Source: Mucilaginibacter paludis DSM 18603
GTDB lineage: Bacteria > Bacteroidota > Bacteroidia > Sphingobacteriales > Sphingobacteriaceae
NCBI RefSeq assembly: GCF_000166195.2
Contig: NZ_CM001403.1
Span: 6,837,977 to 6,901,976 of the forward strand
DNA: 64,000 bases
Direction of reading: 5' to 3'
The first letter of the stretch is position 1; each line of letters starts with the position of its first letter. This document shows, in pieces, positions 17,973 to 28,207 of this stretch. A program made the position numbers and the translations under genes. The notes under the pieces were generated by a model, which saw only the letters and a list, made by a program, of their open reading frames with translations, did not search any database and was not told the DNA's origin.

Positions 17973-18440
17973 GGAGTTGGGAGTCTTGAGCCGGGAGTCT
18001 TGAGTTCTGAGCCTTGAGTCCAAGAGTCGGGAGTAATGAATTCCAATTGTAGCCTTGGAAAAGACGCTTTAATTCTTGAATATCAGATAACTGAGTCTCT
18101 TAACAAGCGTCATTGAGTGGCCTACCGAGCGAGCTCTGAAAAAACAGAGATGACGTTTGAACCTGGTAGATTTTTTGGTGCAGAGGCAAAAGCGGGCAAA
18201 GGCCCCGGCGTGCAGTCGGGCTTTTGCGCACTTTGCCTATCTGCGCAAAATAGCCTACAGGTTTCAAACGTCATCCCTGTTTTTTCCGGGGTGAGGCCCG
18301 GTGGAATACTCGGGATGACATAGTGGTGAAGCGGGGTATTGAAGGTAATTAAAATGGTGAGCCTGTATAGCAGATAAGGTCACGAAGGTTCAAACGTCAT
18401 CCTTTTTCCGGCTGCCTGGTGGCTTACTCAAAATTACAGG
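17970..18440. repeat. Repeat-filled gap after the LysE gene
   Basis: At 17970-18035 lie copies of GGGAGTCTTGAG. At 18138-18169 and 18255-18287 two arms of about 32 bp form an imperfect hairpin (GATGACGTTTGAACCT in the left arm). Half of the same word recurs at about 18388-18405 and at 52434-52450. The open frame at 18117-18323 is a translation of this hairpin and is not a gene. Confidence 0.7.
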
Positions 18441-18443
18441 CAT

Positions 18444-18487
18444 AAAAAACGGCCACTGTCCAATTAAAGCAAGTGACCGTTTTTTTA
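18444..18487. terminator. Bidirectional terminator-like hairpin
   Basis: AAAAAACGGCCACT, a 14-base loop, then AGTGACCGTTTTTTT. The stem has one mismatch and a T run follows on either strand. It sits between the rightward LysE gene and the leftward PurF-like gene. Confidence 0.65.
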
Positions 18488-18554
18488 TTGATTATTGAAC
18501 TATCGCCCAGCGATCTGATTTTTTTTGAACAACGATAGCCGCTGTACCAAGGCA

Positions 18555-18600
18555 TTGCATTTTTCACTATGGTCCATCGACTATGGACCATCGATCACTA
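18555..18600. repeat. ATAGTCCATGG-type repeat words at the purF-like stop
   Basis: Short inverted copies of CTATGGTCCATCGA and its complement. They start at the stop codon of the PurF-like gene. The same word family fills 43650-43846. Confidence 0.6.
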
Positions 18601-20505
18601 CATATAAGCCCTCTGGTTTTTACCTTCCATCCAGTTTACGTAGGCCCGGTTTACTACCTTATTGCCACCTGGTGTTGGATAGTTGCCCGAGAAATACCAA
18701 TCGCCGGTATGGTCGGGACAGGCTTTGTGCAGGTTATCCAGGGTTTGGTACAATACCTGTATCTCGGCGTTGATATCTTTTGGTGTGATGATCTGCGCTA
18801 TACGATCAGATATTTCCTGATCTGTAAAGGGCTCATAAATGGCCTTTACATAGTTTTCAACTTCCTCTTTGGGCAGTTTAGAGCTTTCCTTGCACTTCTG
18901 ATAAACATCGGCTATAATCTGGTAACGGCCGCTTTCCTTCAATAAGCTGATTGCAGCTTCAAAAGCCACAAACTCGCCCATGCGCGACATATCGATGCCA
19001 TAACAATCAGGATACCTGATCTGCGGGGCCGACGATACCACAACAATCTTTTTAGGCTTCAACCTATCAAGTATCTTTAAAATACTTTGCTTAAGCGTTG
19101 TACCGCGAACGATAGAATCATCGAGTGCTACCAGCGTGTCCACGCCATTTTTTACAATGCCGTAAGTGGTATCATACACATGGGCCACCATTTCGCTGCG
19201 GTCGGCATCCTGGGTAATAAAGGTACGCAGCTTAACATCCTTAATGGCTATTTTTTCAACCCGTGGTGCAATAGCCAGTACCTCTGTCAGCTCCTCGTCG
19301 GTAATTTTATCTTCCCGGTTCAGCAACTGGTCGCGCTGATACTGTTTGATGTATTTGTGTATCCCCTCAACCAAACCATAAAAAGCTACTTCGGCCGTGT
19401 TAGGGATGTAAGAGAATACTGTATTTTTGATATCGCTGTCAATAGCGCCTAATATCTGAGGGCAAAGTAACCTGCCTAATTGTTTACGCTCGCGGTAGAT
19501 AGAGGCATCGCTTCCGCGCGAAAAATAGATCCGCTCAAACGAACAAGCCTTTTTCTCCTGCGGTTCGCTAAATTGCTCTTCGCTTATCTTACCGTTCTTT
19601 TTGATAATCAGAGCGTGGCCGGGTTTTACCTCGCGGATATCGTCGATATGGATATTAAAAGCAGTTTGTATGGCAGGTCTTTCAGAAGCCGCTACCACTA
19701 TTTCGTCGTTATAGTAATAGAACGCCGGGCGGATGCCTACCGGGTCGCGCATTACAAAAGCGTCGCCATGGCCAAATATGCCCGAGATGGTGTAACCGCC
19801 ATCCCAGCTTTTGGCGGATTTTTTCAGGATTTTAGCTACATCCAGGTCGTTAGCAATCAGCTTGCTGATCTCTACGTTATCATCCAGCCCTTCGCGTTTA
19901 TATTGGTCAAACAAGCCCTGGTTCTCGGTATCTAAAAAGTGTCCTATTTTTTCGAGCACGGTTACCGTATCGGCTTGCTCTTTAGGGTGTTGGCCAAGGT
20001 CGTACAGTTGTTGCAGCAACTCATCAACGTTGGTCATGTTAAAATTACCGGCAATCACCAGGTTACGTGTCATCCAGTTATTCTGGCGTAAAAAGGGGTG
20101 GCAATTCTCCACGCTATTTTTACCATGCGTACCATAACGCAAATGGCCCAAGAGTACTTCGCCGGTAAAGCTTACGTTGTTCTTGAGCCATTCGGCGTCC
20201 GCCATTTTTTCGGGTTGTTCCTTCTGTATGTCGGCAAATTTCTTTTGGATGTATTCAAAGATATCCGCTACAGCGTTGGTAGCTAAGGACCGGTGCCTGC
20301 TAATGTAACGCTGCCCGGGCGCAATATCTAATTTAATGGTTGCTACCCCTGCCCCGTCCTGCCCACGGTTATGCTGTTTTTCCATCAGCAGGTACAACTT
20401 ATTTAAACCATAAAGTGCAGTGCCGTATTTTTTTTGGTAGTAAGATAGCGGCTTAAGTAATCGAATGAATGCTATTCCGCATTCGTGTTTTATCGCTTCG
20501 CTCAT
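18598..20505 (-). CDS. Amidophosphoribosyltransferase-like protein (class II glutamine amidotransferase + PRTase), long form
   Basis: 635 residues, about 130 longer than E. coli PurF. Nucleophile Cys9 in HECGIAF would need removal of an 8-residue propeptide, like the processed B. subtilis enzyme. The glutaminase part shows EKQHNRGQDGAG and GHLRYGTHGKN; the PRPP loop is VALDDSIVRGTT. PurF makes phosphoribosylamine from PRPP and glutamine. The extra length may mark a Bacteroidota paralogue with a different role, so the symbol purF is not assigned. Promoter motif at 20523. Confidence 0.85.
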   Translation of the reverse strand: MSEAIKHECGIAFIRLLKPLSYYQKKYGTALYGLNKLYLLMEKQHNRGQDGAGVATIKLDIAPGQRYISRHRSLATNAVADIFEYIQKKFADIQKEQPEKMADAEWLKNNVSFTGEVLLGHLRYGTHGKNSVENCHPFLRQNNWMTRNLVIAGNFNMTNVDELLQQLYDLGQHPKEQADTVTVLEKIGHFLDTENQGLFDQYKREGLDDNVEISKLIANDLDVAKILKKSAKSWDGGYTISGIFGHGDAFVMRDPVGIRPAFYYYNDEIVVAASERPAIQTAFNIHIDDIREVKPGHALIIKKNGKISEEQFSEPQEKKACSFERIYFSRGSDASIYRERKQLGRLLCPQILGAIDSDIKNTVFSYIPNTAEVAFYGLVEGIHKYIKQYQRDQLLNREDKITDEELTEVLAIAPRVEKIAIKDVKLRTFITQDADRSEMVAHVYDTTYGIVKNGVDTLVALDDSIVRGTTLKQSILKILDRLKPKKIVVVSSAPQIRYPDCYGIDMSRMGEFVAFEAAISLLKESGRYQIIADVYQKCKESSKLPKEEVENYVKAIYEPFTDQEISDRIAQIITPKDINAEIQVLYQTLDNLHKACPDHTGDWYFSGNYPTPGGNKVVNRAYVNWMEGKNQRAYM

Positions 20506-20808
20506 GGTGAGTAATAAGCGCGCAAAGATACTACTTTATGCTAAACAAAAAAGCGATTTAGCTCATTTGGAAGCATTTTAGATAGTACTTGCAAAACCGT
20601 GACAGAGGCCGGGTTGAACGGTAATTAAATAACTATTAATTAAAATAAATTCATAAAAAAATAAACTTTTAAACTTCAGCGATTAAGGCATCTTAACCGC
20701 TGAAGCCCTTTTAACGTTATGCCCAAGACAGCAAAATAAATCTAAAGTCAAAACTCGTCATCACATTCCCCATTCGCACATCTTCTCATTTGCAAATTTG
20801 CACATTTA
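20506..20808. other. Gap between amt and the PurF-like gene
   Basis: 303 bp without gene. At 20757-20811, directly after the amt stop, are drifting copies of the word CATTTGCACAT / CATTCGCACAT, also seen at 41270-41358 and 52900-52935. Confidence 0.5.
20523..20530 (-). promoter_or_regulatory. Promoter -7 element of the PurF-like gene
   Basis: The leftward strand reads TATCTTTG, an exact fit to TAnnTTTG, ending 17 bases before the ATG. A TTTTG lies 15 bp further upstream, which is closer than usual for a -33 element. Confidence 0.5.
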
Positions 20809-22113
20809 TCAAAGTGTCTCTCCATGCTGGCTCAGATCCAGCCCTATCGCCTCATCCTGTGGCGAAACACGCAGCGGCGAAATCAGGTCGGTTATTTTGA
20901 GCAATAACAACGAACCGAAGAAAGCAAAAACCGATACGCCAACAAGCGCTTCCAACTGGATTAAAAACAAGTGGGTTTCGCCAAAAAACAAACCGTTGCC
21001 GGTGGTATTTCCGGCGTTGATGTTTTGGTGGGCAAATACGCCGGTGAGCACCATGCCCACCATACCGCCAACACCGTGGCAAGGGAAAACATCCAGGGTA
21101 TCATCAATGGTGGTACGGGTTCGCCATTCTACTACCATATTGCTGATTACCGAAGATATAATGCCGATAGCCACCGAATGCGGGATAGATACAAAGCCCG
21201 CTGCCGGGGTAATGGCTACCAAGCCCACAACCGCACCTATACAAGCCCCCATAGCGCTTGGTTTTTTACCACGGAGGATATCAACAAAAATCCAGCAAAC
21301 GGCCGCAGACGCCGACGCAGTGGTGCTGGTTGCCAGTGCAGTAACCGCAAGCAAGTTTGCCCCCATGGCCGAGCCCGCATTAAAGCCAAACCAGCCAAAC
21401 CAAAGTAAACCCGTACCTATCATTACATAAGTAATACGGGCGGGCGCATGTGTAGGCTCGTTGCGCCGTTTTAAATACAGAGCCGATGCCAGCGCGGCCC
21501 AGCCTGCCGACATGTGCACCACTGTTCCGCCTGCAAAATCCAATACACCCAGCTTAAACAATACCCCATCCGGGTGCCAGGTACAATGTGCCAGCGGCGC
21601 ATAGATAAATACAAAAAACAAACAGATAAAGATGATATACGAATTAAAGCGAATGCGCTCGGCAAAGGCTCCTGTAATCAGCGCAGGCGTTATAATAGCA
21701 AACTTTAACTGGTACATGGCAAACAACAGTAACGGAATGGTTGGCGCCAGCTTCCAGGTTTGGTTGCCGAGCATCCCCTTCATCATAAAAAAGGTTCGCG
21801 GATCGCCGATGATGCCATAAATAGAGTTCCCGAAGGCCAAACTAAAACCGAAAACCACCCAGATAATGGTGATAATTGCCATACAGATAAAACTCTGAAA
21901 CATTGTAGATATCACATTTTTCTTATTCACCATACCGCCGTAAAAAAAGGCGAGTCCCGGTGTCATAATCAATACTAAACCAGTGGCGCTCAGCATCCAA
22001 GCTGTATCAGCTGCGCTGATATTGGCATTGGTATTGATAACATCTACCGAAGGGAAAATAAAAGACAACAACAAAATGACGACCAGGAAACTAATGGGTA
22101 TTAATCTTTTCAT
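20809..22113 (-). CDS. amt: Ammonium transporter
   Basis: 434 residues with about 11 membrane segments after an N-terminal signal-like segment. Amt signatures: DTAWMLSATGLVLIMTPGLAFFYGGMV, DFAGGTVVHMSAGWAALASAL and CIGAVVGLVAITPAAG; the pore His in VVHM and the second His near CHGVGGM are present. It conducts ammonium across the inner membrane. No glnB lies beside it. It runs in the same direction as the nuo genes, 92 bp downstream of nuoN. Confidence 0.95.
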   Translation of the reverse strand: MKRLIPISFLVVILLLSFIFPSVDVINTNANISAADTAWMLSATGLVLIMTPGLAFFYGGMVNKKNVISTMFQSFICMAIITIIWVVFGFSLAFGNSIYGIIGDPRTFFMMKGMLGNQTWKLAPTIPLLLFAMYQLKFAIITPALITGAFAERIRFNSYIIFICLFFVFIYAPLAHCTWHPDGVLFKLGVLDFAGGTVVHMSAGWAALASALYLKRRNEPTHAPARITYVMIGTGLLWFGWFGFNAGSAMGANLLAVTALATSTTASASAAVCWIFVDILRGKKPSAMGACIGAVVGLVAITPAAGFVSIPHSVAIGIISSVISNMVVEWRTRTTIDDTLDVFPCHGVGGMVGMVLTGVFAHQNINAGNTTGNGLFFGETHLFLIQLEALVGVSVFAFFGSLLLLKITDLISPLRVSPQDEAIGLDLSQHGETL

Positions 22114-22205
22114 TTATTTTGAAATTTTATAAAATAGCGAAGGCCTAAAGTATAAAATTTTGCCTAAAAATAAATTCCTAAATTAAATTTCGTTTAATAC
22201 GATAA

Positions 22206-23729
22206 TTAATTTAAAAAGATGTTCAACATCTGCGGAAATAAACCCGTTGCGAGCAGGAAAAAACTGATCAAACAAACAAAAATCAATAAATAGCGATGAG
22301 TAATATAGAGATCGTCAACATGATGTTCGTTTTTCTTGAGGAAGAGGTAAAGAGGGATCTTGATATAGTAAAATAAGGAAATAATTGTGGTTGCGGCACC
22401 GGTTATCATCAAAGCCAAAAGCCAGGTATTATGATTTTGATCATATATTTTATATACCGACGAAAACACCAGCACCTTGCCGTTAAATCCCGCCGAAACG
22501 GGTAAGCCGGCTAAAGAAATCAGGATGATTACAAAACAAACCGAAGGCAAGGGGTAACGCAGGCCAGCACCCTTGTAACTATCCAGATCGTGCGCGCCGA
22601 TACGGTTAACATAATACGAGCTCAACATTAACGCGCCGATATTGGCTATGGCGTAAACAGCCAGGTAAAACAGCAGGGCCGATATCCCTTGCTGCGAAAA
22701 GGTAGCCAAAGTCATGAGCGCGAAACCGGTATGCCCTATGCTTGAATAGGCCAGCAGCCTTTTAATATTGGTTTGCCATAGGGCAGCCAGGTTACCTACT
22801 ATCATGGTTACAATACCTACAACCGATAAAAACAACCTGAAATCAATAGCGTTAAACTGGCTATTGAATATAAAAGGAGTTAAAAAATTAATTAACAGCG
22901 CAAAGCCTGCTACTTTAGGCAAGGTTGAAAGGTAGGCCGTAACGGGCGTAGCAGCTCCCTGGTAAACATCGGGCACCCAAAAATGCATCGGCACAAACGA
23001 TAGTTTAAAACCTATGCCTACCATTACCAACACGATAGCCAGCGAAACACTTACAGGGTTAACCAGGGTAAGGTTATGGATAAATGCATCGCTCTGTAAA
23101 TTTAAGGAGCCTCCAAAACCATACAAAAGCGAAATACCGTATAGCATAATGGCCGAAGAAACGGCGCCGAACAGCACGTACTTCATACCGGCTTCGGTTG
23201 TTCCCTGGGTGTCCGACCGATAGGCAACCATCAGGTACGAGGCGATGGATACCATCTCGATAGATATATAAATACTGAGCAGGTTTACCGCCATCACCAT
23301 TAAATGCAAGCCGAGCAGCGAAGCTATAATGATGGAATACAAATCGGAAAGGCCTTTGAAATGCGAGCGCAGGGCTTTATCCCAGGGGATATAAAGCAGC
23401 ACACATATGGCGCATACATCAAGGATCAATTTAAAAATAACCGCGGTGCGATCTACAAACAACATCCCACCGAAAATGTATTGCGCGTTATTTTTCAGTA
23501 AAGTGCCATCGTTTAACAGCACAAACTGCCACAGGCATTGGTACAGAACGATGATCAACCCCGCAATGGCAATGCCACGACACATCCAGCCTGAGTTTTT
23601 TCCAAAAAGTAAGTCGGTTACAAATACCAGTATAAACAACAGGCTCAAGCCTATTTCGGGCATAAAAAACACCAGGCTCTGCCGGATGTTATTCAAATGT
23701 TCTGGTATGTAGGGCAGCAGATCGTTCAT
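22206..23729 (-). CDS. nuoN: NADH-quinone oxidoreductase subunit N
   Basis: 507 residues, about 14 membrane segments, one of the three antiporter-like proton-pumping subunits of complex I. The family stretch KRLLAYSSIGHTGFALMTL contains the conserved Lys of the proton path. Its ATG abuts the nuoM stop. Last gene of the leftward nuo run. Confidence 0.94.
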   Translation of the reverse strand: MNDLLPYIPEHLNNIRQSLVFFMPEIGLSLLFILVFVTDLLFGKNSGWMCRGIAIAGLIIVLYQCLWQFVLLNDGTLLKNNAQYIFGGMLFVDRTAVIFKLILDVCAICVLLYIPWDKALRSHFKGLSDLYSIIIASLLGLHLMVMAVNLLSIYISIEMVSIASYLMVAYRSDTQGTTEAGMKYVLFGAVSSAIMLYGISLLYGFGGSLNLQSDAFIHNLTLVNPVSVSLAIVLVMVGIGFKLSFVPMHFWVPDVYQGAATPVTAYLSTLPKVAGFALLINFLTPFIFNSQFNAIDFRLFLSVVGIVTMIVGNLAALWQTNIKRLLAYSSIGHTGFALMTLATFSQQGISALLFYLAVYAIANIGALMLSSYYVNRIGAHDLDSYKGAGLRYPLPSVCFVIILISLAGLPVSAGFNGKVLVFSSVYKIYDQNHNTWLLALMITGAATTIISLFYYIKIPLYLFLKKNEHHVDDLYITHRYLLIFVCLISFFLLATGLFPQMLNIFLN

Positions 23730-25322
23730 TTACCTGATTTGAATAAATTGAATAAGCGCCAGTACCGAATCGTTGATCTTATCAAAAACAAGCGAAGGCA
23801 TAATGCCTAAAATTAAGGCCAGGGCAGCCAGGGGCACCAGGGCAATCACCTCGCGCCGGTTAACATCGGTAAGGGCCAGTTTCCATATTTCGCCACCTTT
23901 TAACTGGGTATCGCCAAAAAACATCCGCTGCAGCGTCCACAAAAAATAACCGGCGCTCAGCAGGATACCTACCGAACCGCATACCGCCATCCATGTGGGT
24001 ATTGCTGTTGAATTAAACGCCCCCACCAGGCTGAATGCTTCGGCAATAAAGGCCGAAAAGCCCGGCAAACCTAACGACGCAAAAAAGGCAATCATCACAA
24101 ATACGGTATACTTAGGCAGCAAGGTACTTAAGCCGCGGAAACTGTAAACATCCCGATCATGCACCCGGTTATAGATTACGCCCACTAAAAAGAACAACAT
24201 GGAGGATAAGAAACCGTGGCTCACCATCTGCATAATGGCACCGCTTACGCCTTCGGCAGTTTGTGATGCTATGCCCAGGAGCACAAAGCCCATGTGCGAG
24301 ATAGACGAGAAGGCGATCAACCGCTTCAAATCTCGCTGAGCAAGGGCGTTTAAGGCACCGTAAAGGATGGATATTACGCCAAGCAGTCCCAGCCAAAAGG
24401 CTCCCGAGGCTGCTACCTCCGGAAATATACCCAGGCAGATGCGGATAATACCGTAGCCCCCTACTTTGAGCAATACACCTGCCAGTATAATAGATACCGG
24501 CGTTGGCGCTTCAACGTGTGCAGCGGGCAGCCAGGTATGCAGCGGCACTACCGGCACCTTGATAGCGAAGGCTATAAAGAGCACAATAAAACCAACCGTA
24601 CGGGCAGGCAGGCCAAATAACATGCGGTGACTGATGGTGCTGAATACCGAACCAGCATCGTAATTGGCGGTGTTCATCATCTGGATCATGTTGAAGGTAT
24701 GATTTCCCGTTGCCGGATCTTTAACCGAAAAATACAGCCCAACCATCACCAGCAGCATAAACACCGAACCGAACAAGGTATACAGAAAAAATTTGATAGC
24801 TGCGTATTCGCGCTTCGCGCCGCCCCATATCCCGATCAGGAAATATAGCGGCAAAAGCATCAGCTCGTAAAATATGTAGAACAGGAAGAAATCCAGCGAG
24901 CAGAATACGCCCGTAATGGCTACATCCAATAACAAAAACAAGGCGAAATAGCCTTTATGGTTCTTGTTGATCTCCCAGGATGATAAGGCGGCGATTACCA
25001 TCACGATGGACGACATCAGCAATAACACGATAGAAATACCATCAACCCCAACAAAATAATCAATCTGCATTTTGCCCATCCCGCCAAGGTTTAAACCTAT
25101 CCAATGTAGTTTTTCAACAAACTGGTATTGGGCTTCGCGATTAACCCCTGCAAAAGCCGCCCCGGTTTTAAAATTAAGATAAAGCCAGATGCTGATGCCT
25201 AACTGAACAAGCGTGGCCAGCAGCGTAATATGTTTAGAGATGTTCCGCAATTCTGTGGGCAGGATGAGTACCAGGATACCGAACAATATTGGGGAAAAAA
25301 TAAGCAGCGTTAATATATTCAT
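23730..25322 (-). CDS. nuoM: NADH-quinone oxidoreductase subunit M
   Basis: 530 residues, about 14 membrane segments, antiporter-like proton pump of complex I. Conserved: FFLFYIFYELMLLPLYFLIG with the key Glu, HTWLPAAHVEAPTPVS and KRLIAFSSISHMGFVLLG. The frame also reads from a TTG at 25328, but ATG 25322 directly after the nuoL stop is the natural start. Confidence 0.95.
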   Translation of the reverse strand: MNILTLLIFSPILFGILVLILPTELRNISKHITLLATLVQLGISIWLYLNFKTGAAFAGVNREAQYQFVEKLHWIGLNLGGMGKMQIDYFVGVDGISIVLLLMSSIVMVIAALSSWEINKNHKGYFALFLLLDVAITGVFCSLDFFLFYIFYELMLLPLYFLIGIWGGAKREYAAIKFFLYTLFGSVFMLLVMVGLYFSVKDPATGNHTFNMIQMMNTANYDAGSVFSTISHRMLFGLPARTVGFIVLFIAFAIKVPVVPLHTWLPAAHVEAPTPVSIILAGVLLKVGGYGIIRICLGIFPEVAASGAFWLGLLGVISILYGALNALAQRDLKRLIAFSSISHMGFVLLGIASQTAEGVSGAIMQMVSHGFLSSMLFFLVGVIYNRVHDRDVYSFRGLSTLLPKYTVFVMIAFFASLGLPGFSAFIAEAFSLVGAFNSTAIPTWMAVCGSVGILLSAGYFLWTLQRMFFGDTQLKGGEIWKLALTDVNRREVIALVPLAALALILGIMPSLVFDKINDSVLALIQFIQIR

Positions 25323-25324
25323 TA

Positions 25325-27322
25325 TCAAATAAACGTCTTTAAAACATACACAACTAAAATAATCAACAACATGGTAAACAGATAGTTCTGCACTTTTCCG
25401 GTTTGAAAACCCCGGATAAAGTTACCAGCCTGTTTTACAATTTCGGTAAGCAAATGCAGCAGGCCGTCAATCACATATTCATCAAACAGGGCCGCAACCT
25501 TACTGAGCGCCAAACTAACCGAAGCCAGTAAATTAACAAAGCCGTCTAAAATAACCTGATCAAACCAATACAGGGCCTTGCCTAAAAGTAAAACCGACTT
25601 AACCACTACCTTGCTGTAAAAGCTATCGATATACCATTGGTTGTAGGATAGTTGGTACAACCACCCCTGCTGTTTAAACCAATGGATATTTTGCTTTACG
25701 TAAATGCTATAGGCCAGGTAAATAACCAGCAAACCTAAGCCGTTCACCGTAAGCGGAACCAGCAAATGAAAGTTACTTTCCACATCCGCGACAGCGCCAA
25801 ACCCTTTAACAAGCCAGGCATGGCCATACTCAAAAGGATTAATCGAAAATAAAGGAAACAGGCTGCAAATGGCCAGGAACACCATCGGTACCGAGAAGAG
25901 TAAGTTACCCTCGTGGGCCTCGGGCTCAAGAGCCGGGTTAATTTGCTTTAAGCGCGACTGGCCCAAAAACACTTTGAATATTAAACGGGCAATGTAAAAC
26001 ACCGTGAGCAAACTGGTAAGCATGGCCCCAACTGGTATCATGGTATACACCCAGCTTTTGCCCTGCGCCCACTCGAAAGCCTGGATGAGGATACCCTCTT
26101 TAGATAGATAGCCCGATGTTAGCGGGAAGCCTATTAAAGCCAGGGCGGCAATGCAGCAGGTAATAAACGTTACGGGCATCAGCTTACGCAAACCGCCCAT
26201 GTTTAAAATATTTTGTGGATCGATGTCCAGCTCGTGCTTGTGTTTAAGATGGCTCATCTGGTGGATGATAACACCTGCCGCCAAAAACAACAGGCATTTA
26301 AAAAAAGCATGTGTTGCCAGGTGGAACAAGGCCGATGAGTAAGCGCCAACGCCCATGGCCAGCATCATAAAGCCCAATTGCGATATGGTAGAATAGGCCA
26401 GTATCCGTTTCAGATCGTTTTGCGTGAGCGCGATGGTAGCGGCCATTAAGGCGGTAAAGCAGCCTATAACGGCAATAATGGTTAATACATCGGTATTAAA
26501 AGCCGGGTAAACTCGCCCTAATAAAAATATACCGGCGGCCACCATAGTAGCTGCGTGGATTAATGCGGATACCGATGTTGGGCCTTCCATAGCATCGGGC
26601 AGCCAGGTATGGAGCGGAAACTGTGCCGACTTGGCAATGGCCCCGCATAAAAAGCAAATGCCGGGTAAGGTTAACCAGGCGGCATCAACCCCTTTGGCAC
26701 TGGCCAGCGGGTTGCTACCGCTAAACAGCTGTACCATATCAAAGGTGTGGTAATGCGAATACAGCAGCAGGATGCCGATCAGTAAGCCTACATCGCCTAT
26801 CCTATTCATGATGAAAGCCTTTTTGTTGGCTTGAACGGCCTTTTCGCGGGTGAACCAAAAGCCGATAAGCAGGTACGATGCAAAACCCACCAGCTCCCAA
26901 AAGGCGTACAACAGCAACAGGCTATCCATAATAACCAAAGCCAGCATAGCAAAGCAAAAAAAGCTGAGGTACATAAAATACCGGGTATAGCGCTCATCGC
27001 CCTTCATGTAGGCCATGGAGTAGATATGCACCGGCAAGGCAATTGCCGAAACCAGCAGCAGCATTAAAACCGACAGGTTGTTGAGCCAGATACCAGCCTG
27101 AACGCGGATACTGCCGATAACAAACCATTGCTGATGGATTTGTACGGATGCCTGGTTCCATATCTGGCTAAACACAAAACCGGCTAAGGTTAAACTTATT
27201 ATAATGGCCAGGGTTGATACCCCGCCCGATATTTTGCTTTGTTTAGGTACAAATAACAGGTTAATTAAACAGGCAGCAAAAGGCACAACGGCAGCTATAA
27301 TAGCCAGTTGCACGTTCATCAT
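25325..27322 (-). CDS. nuoL: NADH-quinone oxidoreductase subunit L
   Basis: About 665 residues, the largest antiporter-like subunit with the long lateral helix at the C-terminus. Conserved: DSLLLLYAFWELVGFASYLLIG, HTWLPDAMEGPTPVS-type motif (here ...GPTSVSALIHAATMV) and KRILAYSTISQLGFM. The frame extends upstream to a TTG at 27349; the ATGs at 27322 and 27319 (MMNVQLAIIAAV) are better starts. Confidence 0.95.
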   Translation of the reverse strand: MMNVQLAIIAAVVPFAACLINLLFVPKQSKISGGVSTLAIIISLTLAGFVFSQIWNQASVQIHQQWFVIGSIRVQAGIWLNNLSVLMLLLVSAIALPVHIYSMAYMKGDERYTRYFMYLSFFCFAMLALVIMDSLLLLYAFWELVGFASYLLIGFWFTREKAVQANKKAFIMNRIGDVGLLIGILLLYSHYHTFDMVQLFSGSNPLASAKGVDAAWLTLPGICFLCGAIAKSAQFPLHTWLPDAMEGPTSVSALIHAATMVAAGIFLLGRVYPAFNTDVLTIIAVIGCFTALMAATIALTQNDLKRILAYSTISQLGFMMLAMGVGAYSSALFHLATHAFFKCLLFLAAGVIIHQMSHLKHKHELDIDPQNILNMGGLRKLMPVTFITCCIAALALIGFPLTSGYLSKEGILIQAFEWAQGKSWVYTMIPVGAMLTSLLTVFYIARLIFKVFLGQSRLKQINPALEPEAHEGNLLFSVPMVFLAICSLFPLFSINPFEYGHAWLVKGFGAVADVESNFHLLVPLTVNGLGLLVIYLAYSIYVKQNIHWFKQQGWLYQLSYNQWYIDSFYSKVVVKSVLLLGKALYWFDQVILDGFVNLLASVSLALSKVAALFDEYVIDGLLHLLTEIVKQAGNFIRGFQTGKVQNYLFTMLLIILVVYVLKTFI

Positions 27323-27353
27323 ATCGTTATGTGTTACTATTTGCTCCAATTCA

Positions 27354-27659
27354 TTAACCTTTTAATTTATCAACCTCTGCCGGATCGATGGTTTTGTACT
27401 GGCGGTATACGTTTAAAACAATGGCCAGCGCCACTGCAACCGCCGCCGCGGCCAGCACAATGGCAAACAGCGCGAATGATTGCCCGCTGTTATCCAGCTT
27501 ATCGTACTTACCAAAGGCAACCAGGTTTAATATGGCTGAATTGATAATCAGCTCGATACCGATCAATACCTGGATAGCGTTGCGTTTGGATAGCACGATA
27601 TAGATGCCGATGCAAAACAGCCCCGCCCCTATCATCAGAAAGTTAGAGAGGGTGATCAT
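27354..27659 (-). CDS. nuoK: NADH-quinone oxidoreductase subunit K
   Basis: 101 residues, three membrane segments. The conserved Glu of the proton path is in QVLIGIELIINSAILNLVAF. Overlaps the end of nuoJ by 4 bases (ATGA), so translation is coupled. Confidence 0.95.
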   Translation of the reverse strand: MITLSNFLMIGAGLFCIGIYIVLSKRNAIQVLIGIELIINSAILNLVAFGKYDKLDNSGQSFALFAIVLAAAAVAVALAIVLNVYRQYKTIDPAEVDKLKG

Positions 27660-28207
27660 AGCTTGTGTTCCTCCTTCCGGGCTAAATGTGCAGCGCCTAT
27701 CAAGGTCATCATCAACAGGATGGAGACCACCTCGAACGGCAACAGGTAACGCGTCATCAGGTTGATACCGATATTGCTCAGCATATTGTCGCCCGGTTTA
27801 ATCACATTATCATGTTGTACCGAAGCTTTTATCCAGGGCAAACTATCGGGCTGCGCCTTAATAATGGCGTTTACCAATACAATTAAAAATAGTACCGCTA
27901 CCAAAAGGGCTGGCAACTTGCCAACCGATATAAACTTGTTGTTGCCTTGTTGTAAATTATTAAGTACATCTTTATTAGAAAGCATAAAGGCAAACAACAT
28001 CAATACCAATACCCCGCCCACGTAGATCACAATCTGGGTAACGGCCACAAAATCGGCCAGGGCAAAAACGTATAAACCGGCCAGCGCAAACAGTGTTACA
28101 AAAAATAGAAACAGCGAGCGCACCAGGTTTTTACTGGCGGCAACCAGCAAGGCCGATGCGAGGGCGATGAAACCCATCACGTAAAATAAAATCTGTTCTA
28201 TATTCAT
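27656..28207 (-). CDS. nuoJ: NADH-quinone oxidoreductase subunit J
   Basis: 183 residues with five hydrophobic segments. YVGGVLVLMLFAFML is the family's conserved third helix. Overlaps nuoI and nuoK by 4 bases each. Membrane-arm subunit of complex I. Confidence 0.94.
   Translation of the reverse strand: MNIEQILFYVMGFIALASALLVAASKNLVRSLFLFFVTLFALAGLYVFALADFVAVTQIVIYVGGVLVLMLFAFMLSNKDVLNNLQQGNNKFISVGKLPALLVAVLFLIVLVNAIIKAQPDSLPWIKASVQHDNVIKPGDNMLSNIGINLMTRYLLPFEVVSILLMMTLIGAAHLARKEEHKL

Noticed and set aside
18117..18323. 68-codon rightward ORF
   Set aside because: It lies inside the GATGACGTTTGAACC hairpin and its product mirrors the repeat.
20540..20600. tRNA-like stretch (TTTAGCTCATTTGG)
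   Set aside because: Resembles a D-arm only; no acceptor stem, anticodon arm or T-arm can be drawn.
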